DNA from: Micromonospora humi
GTDB lineage: Bacteria > Actinomycetota > Actinomycetes > Mycobacteriales > Micromonosporaceae
NCBI RefSeq assembly: GCF_900090105.1
Contig: NZ_FMDM01000013.1
Location: 62,001-126,000, forward strand
Length of the DNA stretch: 64,000 nt
Reading direction: 5' to 3'
In this document: one piece after another, positions 58,773 to 64,000 of the stretch
How the letters are laid out: the number at the start of each line of letters is the position of its first letter
Position numbering within the stretch: the first letter of the stretch is position 1
Program-made: the position numbers and the translations under genes
Notes under the pieces: generated by a model
Seen by the model: only the letters and a program-made list of their open reading frames with translations
What the model was told of the DNA's origin: nothing
Database searches by the model: none

Positions 58773-58795
58773 GTCGCGATGTATCGCGTTACGCT
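58752..58795 (+). promoter_or_regulatory. Promoter of the DUF4097-padR operon with palindromic operator in the spacer
   Basis: -35 TTGTTA (58766-58771) and -10 TACGCT (58790-58795) are 18 nt apart. CGCGATGTATCGCG (58775-58788) fills the spacer, and AACGCGATACA (58752-58762) is the exact reverse complement of TGTATCGCGTT (58780-58790). A repressor bound here would block RNA polymerase. Confidence 0.65.
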
Positions 58796-58845
58796 TCTTC
58801 CGCTACTCGACGTGTCGGGCGACACGTCGTCGAGGGGAGGACGCC

Positions 58846-59685
58846 ATGGCCAGTTGGACAGTCGACGGCCCGCAGCGGATCACGCTGGACGAGCCGGTCA
58901 CCCGGCTGGACGTCCGGCTGGTCAGCGGGCGGCTCAACGTGGTCGGCACGGACGGACCGGCCCGGGTCGACGTCACCCGGGTCAGCCGCCGTCCGCTCGT
59001 GGTCGAGTTGCGCGACGGGCGGCTGAGCGTGCGGCACGAGCGGTTCCCCCGCTGGCCGGGCGTGCTGTGGTGGCTCGGTCAGCTCCGTCGCCGGTTCCGC
59101 GCCGAGGTGTCGGTCGCCGTGCCCGCCCAGGCGCTGGCCGACCTGCATCTGGTCGACGGCGCGCTGGTCGCCTCCGGGCTGCGCCGGGACACCCGGGTCG
59201 ACGTCACCTCCGGCCAGGTCACCCTGATGGGGCTGCGCGGCCGCACCACCGCCAAGGTGGTCTCCGGCCCGGTGGAGGCGCTCGGCATCGGCGGCGAGCT
59301 CGACCTGGAGACCGTCTCCGGCGAGCTGATCCTGGCCGACAGCGCGCCCGATCGGGTCCGCGCCCACGCGGTCTCCGGCTCGATCACCTGCGACCTGGAC
59401 AACCCGCGGGGCAGCGAGATCAAGCTCAGCGCCATCTCCGGCAGCATCACCGTCCGGGTCCGCGAGGACAGCGACCTCAGCGTGCACCTGCACACCACCT
59501 CCGGGCGGATCACCAGCGGCTTCCCGCAGATCTGCGGCGGCCAGCACGGCTTCGGCGCGGTCAAGGACAGTCACGGGGTGCTCGGCGGGGGCGCGGGTAA
59601 GCTCTGGGCGTCCGCGACGTCCGGCAGCATCGCGCTGCTGGCCCGCCCGGTCCCGGACGCCGACGACCCGGAGGACCTGCCGTGA
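58846..59685 (+). CDS. DUF4097-family beta-helix-like protein
   Basis: A 279-residue protein composed of repeated short beta strands with a T/VSG turn (VTSGQVTLMG; VSGPVEALG; VSGELILAD; VSGSITCDLD; ISGSITVRV; TSGRITSGF; TSGSIALLA), the DUF4097/DUF4098 pattern of a right-handed beta-helix. No signal peptide. GAGGGGAGG precedes the ATG. A 9-bp inverted repeat CGACGTGTC/GACACGTCG sits in its 5' leader (58808-58829). It overlaps padR by 4 nt; such pairs are common in actinomycetes. Function unknown. Confidence 0.82.
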   Translation: MASWTVDGPQRITLDEPVTRLDVRLVSGRLNVVGTDGPARVDVTRVSRRPLVVELRDGRLSVRHERFPRWPGVLWWLGQLRRRFRAEVSVAVPAQALADLHLVDGALVASGLRRDTRVDVTSGQVTLMGLRGRTTAKVVSGPVEALGIGGELDLETVSGELILADSAPDRVRAHAVSGSITCDLDNPRGSEIKLSAISGSITVRVREDSDLSVHLHTTSGRITSGFPQICGGQHGFGAVKDSHGVLGGGAGKLWASATSGSIALLARPVPDADDPEDLP

Positions 59686-60305
59686 CCGCCGTGTTCAGCC
59701 ACGGGCGGCTCCGGCTCTACCTGCTCAAGCTCCTCGACGACGGGCCGAAGCACGGCTACGAGTTGATCCGCCTGCTGGAGGAGCGCTTCCTCGGGCTCTA
59801 CGCTCCCAGCGCCGGCACCATCTATCCCCGCCTGCAACGGCTGGAGGTGGAGGAGCTGGTCAGCCACACCGCGGCGGGCGGGCGCAAGGTCTACGCGATC
59901 ACCGAGGCCGGGCGCGCCGAGCTGCGTCAGCGCGCCGGCGAGCTGGCCACCCTGGAGGCCGACATCAGCGCCTCCGTGGAGGATCTCTCCGCGCTGGCCG
60001 GCGAGATCCGCACCGAGGTACGCGGCTCCGCGCGCGACCTGAAACGGGAGCTGCGCGAGGCGACCCGGCAGACCCGGCAGGGTCGCTGGACGACGCCACC
60101 GCCGACGGTGCGGCCCGGCGGCGACGGCGGCGGCACCCGTCCCGCCGGGTCACCGCTGCTCGCCGAGTTCGATCAGCGGCTGGCCGCGTTCACCGTCGAG
60201 GTCGGCGCGCTGGTGCGGGCCGGTCGGCTCAGCGACAACCAGCTCCGCACCGCGATCCGGCTGCTCGACGGCGCGCTCGACGGGCTGCGGCGACTGCTCC
60301 GCTGA
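59682..60305 (+). CDS. PadR-family transcriptional regulator
   Basis: A 207-residue regulator with an N-terminal PadR winged helix (LRLYLLKLLDDGPKHGYELIRLLEERFLGLYAPSAGTIYPRLQRLE in segments, about residues 9-54; wing VSHTAAGGRKVYAITEAGRAEL) and a long C-terminal helical part for dimerisation. It overlaps the DUF4097 gene by 4 nt and probably represses its own operon through the palindrome at 58775. Ligand unknown. Confidence 0.92.
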   Translation: MTAVFSHGRLRLYLLKLLDDGPKHGYELIRLLEERFLGLYAPSAGTIYPRLQRLEVEELVSHTAAGGRKVYAITEAGRAELRQRAGELATLEADISASVEDLSALAGEIRTEVRGSARDLKRELREATRQTRQGRWTTPPPTVRPGGDGGGTRPAGSPLLAEFDQRLAAFTVEVGALVRAGRLSDNQLRTAIRLLDGALDGLRRLLR

Positions 60306-60369
60306 TCTCACAGGTTGTTTCCAGCTTCCGCCCAGCGCGACCGCAGCCGGAGCACGGATGATGGGTGCC

Positions 60370-61071
60370 ATGGCGGCTACCCAGACCGAGGCCCGACTGC
60401 TCGTGGTCGAGGACGACCCCAACATCCTCGAACTGCTCTCCGCGAGCCTGCGCTTCGCGGGCTTCGACGTCGCCACCGCGACCAGCGGCAGCGCGGCGCT
60501 GCACGCCGCCAAGGACCACCGGCCCGACCTGGTCGTGCTCGACGTGATGCTGCCCGACCTCGACGGCTTCGAGGTGATCCGGATGCTCCGTGAGGGCGGC
60601 ACGCGCACCCCGGTGGTGTTCCTGACCGCGCGGGACGCCACCGACGACAAGATCCGGGGGCTGACGCTGGGCGGCGACGACTACGTCACCAAGCCGTTCA
60701 GCCTGGAGGAGCTGACCGCCCGGATCCGGGCCGTGCTGCGGCGTACCGCTACCGGCGAGCAGGCCCCGTCCCGCCTCACGTTCGCCGACCTGGAGCTGGA
60801 CGAGGAGACCCACGAGGTGCACCGGGCCGGGCAGCGGGTGCAGCTCTCGCCGACCGAGTTCAAGCTGCTGCGCTACCTGATGCTGAACGCCAACCGGGTG
60901 CTCAGCAAGGCACAGATCCTCGACCACGTGTGGAACTACGACTTCCGCGGTGACGACAACATCGTCGAGTCCTACATCTCCTACCTGCGGCGCAAGGTCG
61001 ACAACACCCAGCCCCGGCTCATCCACACCCTGCGCGGGGTCGGGTACGTGCTGCGCAAGCCGGCGGCGTGA
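60370..61071 (+). CDS. OmpR/PhoB-family response regulator
   Basis: A 233-residue regulator. The receiver has E14-D15-D16, phospho-acceptor D58 (VVLDVMLPD) and the Lys of VTKPFSLEEL; the C-terminal winged helix (about 135-230) has LSPTEFKLLRYLMLNANRVLSKAQILDHVW and the wing RGVGYVLRK. ATG 60370 is used because GATGAT ends 7 nt upstream; ATG 60358 is within that box. It overlaps its kinase gene by 4 nt. It resembles TcrX/TrcR-like regulators. Confidence 0.94.
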   Translation: MAATQTEARLLVVEDDPNILELLSASLRFAGFDVATATSGSAALHAAKDHRPDLVVLDVMLPDLDGFEVIRMLREGGTRTPVVFLTARDATDDKIRGLTLGGDDYVTKPFSLEELTARIRAVLRRTATGEQAPSRLTFADLELDEETHEVHRAGQRVQLSPTEFKLLRYLMLNANRVLSKAQILDHVWNYDFRGDDNIVESYISYLRRKVDNTQPRLIHTLRGVGYVLRKPAA

Positions 61072-62612
61072 ACGTCCTCCACGACGCGAAGGGCTGGGTA
61101 CGCGGGATCCCGCTGCGGCTCAAACTGGTCACCGCCGTGCTGGCGCTGGTGGCCGGCGCCCTGCTCGTGATCAGCGTCTCCACCGCGTACTTCCTGCACA
61201 ACTATCTGGTGGACCGGATCGACGGCGAGCTGGACGACCAGCTCGACCGGGGGGTGAGCATCAGCGGGGCGACCAACAGCAGGTTCCCCACCGACTATCT
61301 CGTGGCCCAGTGGAGCCGTAACGACCAGTCCGGCTTCTCCGCCGCCGACCAGCGCCTGAGCCCCAAGGACCTGCCGGCCGGGCTGAACGACCAGAGCTGG
61401 TACGACGAGCACGCCAACGGCGAGGCGTTCACCGAGAGCGGGGCCGACAAGCGGGTCCGCTGGCGGCTGATGGTCCGGCAGGACAGCCAGGACTCCTACC
61501 GGGTGATCGGGCAGAACCTCACCGAGGTCGACCTCTCGGTGCGGCAGCTGCTCTGGATCGACCTGCTGGCCGGTGGCGCGGTGCTGATCATCCTGGCGTC
61601 GGTCGGTGCGGGCATCGTGCGTACCAGTCTCAAACCGCTGGTGGAGATCGAGCGGACCGCGGCGGCCATCGCCGGCGGCGACCTGACCCGGCGGGTGCCC
61701 GACCCGGAGGACGGGCGGCCGTGCCCCACCTCCGAGCTGGGCCGGCTCTCCCGGGCGCTGAACGCCATGCTGGCGCAGATCGAGGCCGCGTTCACCGCGC
61801 GGGCCGCCTCCGAGGCGGCGGCGCGCAGCGCCGAGGTGGGCGCCCGGGACGCCGCCGCGTACGCGCAGGCGTCCGAGGCGCGGGCCCGCCGCTCCGAGGA
61901 GCGGATGCGGCAGTTCATCGCGGACGCCTCGCACGAGCTGCGGACGCCGCTGACCACGATCCGCGGCTTCGCCGAGCTGTACCGGCAGGGCGCGGCGCGG
62001 GCGCCGGAGCAGACCGCCGACCTGCTGCGCCGCATCGAGGACGAGGCGTCCCGGATGGGGCTGCTGGTCGAGGACCTGCTGCTGCTCGCGCGGATGGACC
62101 GGGAGCGGCCGATCGCGCTGGCCCCGGTGGAGCTGCCGGTGCTGGCGTCGGACGCGGTGGAGGCGGCCCGGGTGGTCGACCCGGAGCGGCGGATCGAGCT
62201 GGAGCGGGAACCGGGCGCCGGCCCGCTGGTGGTGCTCGGAGACGACGCCCGGCTGCGGCAGGTGATCGGCAACCTGATGACCAACGCGCTCACCCACACC
62301 CCGTCGGACGCCGCGGTGACGTTGCGGCTGCGTTCGGAGCCGGGGAACCTCGCCGTGGTGGAGGTGGCGGACACCGGCCCCGGTCTCACCCCGGAGCAGG
62401 CGGAACGCGTCTTCGAGCGGTTCTACCGGGTGGACGCCGCCCGGACCCGCCGGGCCGGCGGCCCCACCAGCACCGGCCTCGGCCTGGCCATCGTCGCCGC
62501 GCTGGTGGCGGCGCACCACGGCACGGTGGAGGCGGTGGAGACGCCGGGCGGCGGGGCGACGTTCCGGGTGAAGCTGCCGCTGCTGCCCGAGACGCCCGAG
62601 CCGGGCGAGTGA
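61068..62612 (+). CDS. Membrane sensor histidine kinase, partner of the OmpR-type regulator
   Basis: A 514-residue kinase: TM1 (LKLVTAVLALVAGALLVISVSTAYFL in parts, about residues 19-42), an extracytoplasmic sensor of ~115 residues, TM2 (about 165-188), HAMP, an Ala-rich coiled-coil insert (ARAASEAAARSAEVGARDAAAYAQASEARA in parts) before HisKA (FIADASHELRTPLTTIRGFAEL, phospho-His) and HATPase (NLMTNALTHT, DTGPGLT, FYRVDAARTRRAGGPTSTGLGLAIV in parts). GTG start within the regulator's stop. The HtrA protease gene follows in 63 nt and may be its target. Confidence 0.94.
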   Translation: MNVLHDAKGWVRGIPLRLKLVTAVLALVAGALLVISVSTAYFLHNYLVDRIDGELDDQLDRGVSISGATNSRFPTDYLVAQWSRNDQSGFSAADQRLSPKDLPAGLNDQSWYDEHANGEAFTESGADKRVRWRLMVRQDSQDSYRVIGQNLTEVDLSVRQLLWIDLLAGGAVLIILASVGAGIVRTSLKPLVEIERTAAAIAGGDLTRRVPDPEDGRPCPTSELGRLSRALNAMLAQIEAAFTARAASEAAARSAEVGARDAAAYAQASEARARRSEERMRQFIADASHELRTPLTTIRGFAELYRQGAARAPEQTADLLRRIEDEASRMGLLVEDLLLLARMDRERPIALAPVELPVLASDAVEAARVVDPERRIELEREPGAGPLVVLGDDARLRQVIGNLMTNALTHTPSDAAVTLRLRSEPGNLAVVEVADTGPGLTPEQAERVFERFYRVDAARTRRAGGPTSTGLGLAIVAALVAAHHGTVEAVETPGGGATFRVKLPLLPETPEPGE

Positions 62613-62675
62613 CTTACAGAAAACATTCAGGCGGATTCCAGGCTGGTGACAGTGCGACGGGGAAAGCTGTACGCA

Positions 62676-64000
62676 TGACCGACCACGAGACCGAGCCGCA
62701 GCGGTCGCCGGCACCTGCCGACGCCGAGCCGTCGCACCACACCGCCGAGCTGCCCCGCGCCCAGAGCGGGACATCGGACTCCACCCCGGCCGCCGCGTCG
62801 GTTCCGGCCGACTCCCCGGCCGCCGGAACCACCGCGCACGCCGACAGCCCGTACGCGCCCGCGTCCGGCGCGCCGGCCGGCCCCTACGGCCCGCCGGCCG
62901 CGACCCCGGCCAGCCCCTACGCGCCGCAGTACCCGGTCTCCGGGCAGCCGCAGCAGCCGCACCCCTGGTACGGGGGGCAGCAGCACGGCGGCTGGGCCCC
63001 GCAGGGCGGCGCCGGCCACCCGGCGGCGCAGCAGGCCGGCGGGCCGGTGCCGACCTACCAGGCGCAGCCCGGGTATCACCAGCACCAGGCCGGCCAGCCG
63101 GTCCCGGCGTGGGGCCAGCCGCAGCCGGCCCGGCCGAGCCGGGCCGGCAAGTTCATCGGCGCGGGCGCGCTGGCGCTGGCCCTGATGCTCGGCTCGGGCG
63201 TGGCCGGTGGCGCGCTGGCGCTCGCCCTCGACGGCGACGGCGGCGGGATCACCCGCTCCTACTCCGCCGCTCCGGTGATCAACAGCGCCGACCTGCCCAA
63301 GATCGCGGCCTCCGTCCAGGACAGCATCGTCACGATCATGACGGGCAGCGGTGAGGGCTCCGGGGTGATCCTCAGCGCCGACGGGTTCGTGCTGACCAAC
63401 AACCACGTGGTCGCCTCCGCCGACGGCGACACGGTGAAGGTGGTCTTCGCCGACGGCAAGACCGCCACGGCGAAGATCGTCGGGACCGACCCGAAGACCG
63501 ACCTCGCGGTGGTCAAGGCCGCCGACGTCAGCGGCCTGCAGGCGGCGAAGTTCGGCGACAGCGACGGCATGCAGGTCGGCGACCAGGTGCTCGCGCTGGG
63601 CAGCCCGCTCGGCCTGCAGGGTTCGGTGACCGCCGGCATCCTCAGCGCCCGCGACCGCACCATCTCCGCAGGTGAGGGCGGCCAGCAGCAGCAGAGCCCG
63701 CAGGGCGCCAGCTCGATCTCCGGCCTGCTGCAGACCGACGCCCCGATCAACCCGGGCAACTCCGGCGGCGCGCTGGTCAACACCCGGGGCGAGGTGATCG
63801 GCATCAACACCGCGATCGCCACCGCCGGGCAGGGCAGCAACGGCAACATCGGCGTCGGCTTCGCCATCCCGAGCAACAAGGCCAAGGACGTGGCCGAGAA
63901 GCTCCAGCGCGGCGAGAAGATCAGCCACCCGTCGCTCGGGGTCAGCGTGAACGCCGCCGAGGACGGCGGCGCGCTGGTCGCCGCGGTGACCCCGGGCAGC
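62676..64000 (+). CDS. HtrA/DegP-like membrane-anchored serine protease (3' end beyond window)
   Basis: About 441 codons are visible. A long Pro/Gln/Gly-rich cytosolic N-terminus (residues 1-155) is followed by one transmembrane helix (KFIGAGALALALMLGSGVAGG, about 157-177) and a trypsin-like domain with catalytic His in LTNNHVVASAD, Asp in PKTDLAVVKA and Ser in PGNSGGALVN. A PDZ domain begins at the end (HPSLGVSVN). The layout matches actinobacterial HtrA/PepD envelope-stress proteases. TTCAGG and TTCCAGG lie 10 nt apart upstream (62627-62643), a possible site for the OmpR-type regulator. ATG 62676. Confidence 0.93.

Noticed and set aside
1-64000. tRNA or rRNA genes
   Set aside because: No TTCGA-type T-loop with matching acceptor stem and no rRNA-like segment was noticed on either strand. 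A tRNAscan run would settle this.

Overview
The window is very GC-rich, gene-dense actinobacterial DNA with many GTG/TTG starts. Gene content (an RsrA-type anti-sigma factor, two WhiB proteins, ribosomal protein bL37, Kgd, pdtaS, mycobacterial-style gene order) points to the Actinomycetia. The family of GGGGCCCC/TTAAC intergenic repeats and the overall gene set suggest Micromonosporaceae, probably Micromonospora; that genus call is inference. No rRNA, tRNA, CRISPR array, insertion sequence or phage gene was found, so this looks like a core chromosomal segment with small accessory insertions.

Layout. 1-5.5 kb: the end of a sugar ABC lipoprotein, purC, a double VOC protein, glpK and a PRPP synthetase. 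5.5-12.6 kb: regulatory genes (two RsbW-like ATPases, a NarL-type two-component pair), an SDR, a GT4 glycosyltransferase and an EamA-like membrane protein. 12.6-36 kb: a conserved backbone hisN-rsgA-aroA-SRAP-(whiB)-sigR-rsrA-bL37-BCCP-pdtaS-whiB1-lipid kinase whose order and strands match, from memory, the M. tuberculosis Rv3228-Rv3218 region. It is interrupted by a TetR/MFS/TPR/SIS block (20.7-26 kb) and by a GT39 gene plus an assimilatory sulfate operon (27.5-33.3 kb): leader peptide, sulfite reductase, a 52-aa zinc-ribbon protein, APS reductase and a CbiX-like chelatase.

36-46 kb: nickel superoxide dismutase with its divergent maturation protease, malic enzyme, then a run of single genes (dehydrogenase, two paralogous lipoprotein hydrolases, nucleotidyltransferase) separated by copies of the GGGGCCCC/TTAAC element, and ackA-pta. 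46-54 kb: a fused polysaccharide deacetylase/GT2 synthase and the 1246-residue 2-oxoglutarate decarboxylase/dehydrogenase Kgd with a small DUF6104 neighbour. 54-64 kb: an ABC-2 exporter pair, a hotdog protein, an OlsB-OlsA-like ornithine-lipid pair (the second with a probable frameshift near its end), a DUF4097-PadR operon with a palindrome sitting in its promoter spacer, an OmpR-type two-component pair and an HtrA-type protease running off the end.

The strongest non-coding signals are: a sigma-R-type promoter (GGAAT-N19-GTT) in front of a sigR gene with two well-placed starts; a recurrent TANNNT box lying exactly 6-7 nt before the start codon of 13 genes (leaderless transcription); five copies of a composite palindromic repeat; and a 19-bp inverted repeat family embedded in the reading frame of a membrane glycosyltransferase.
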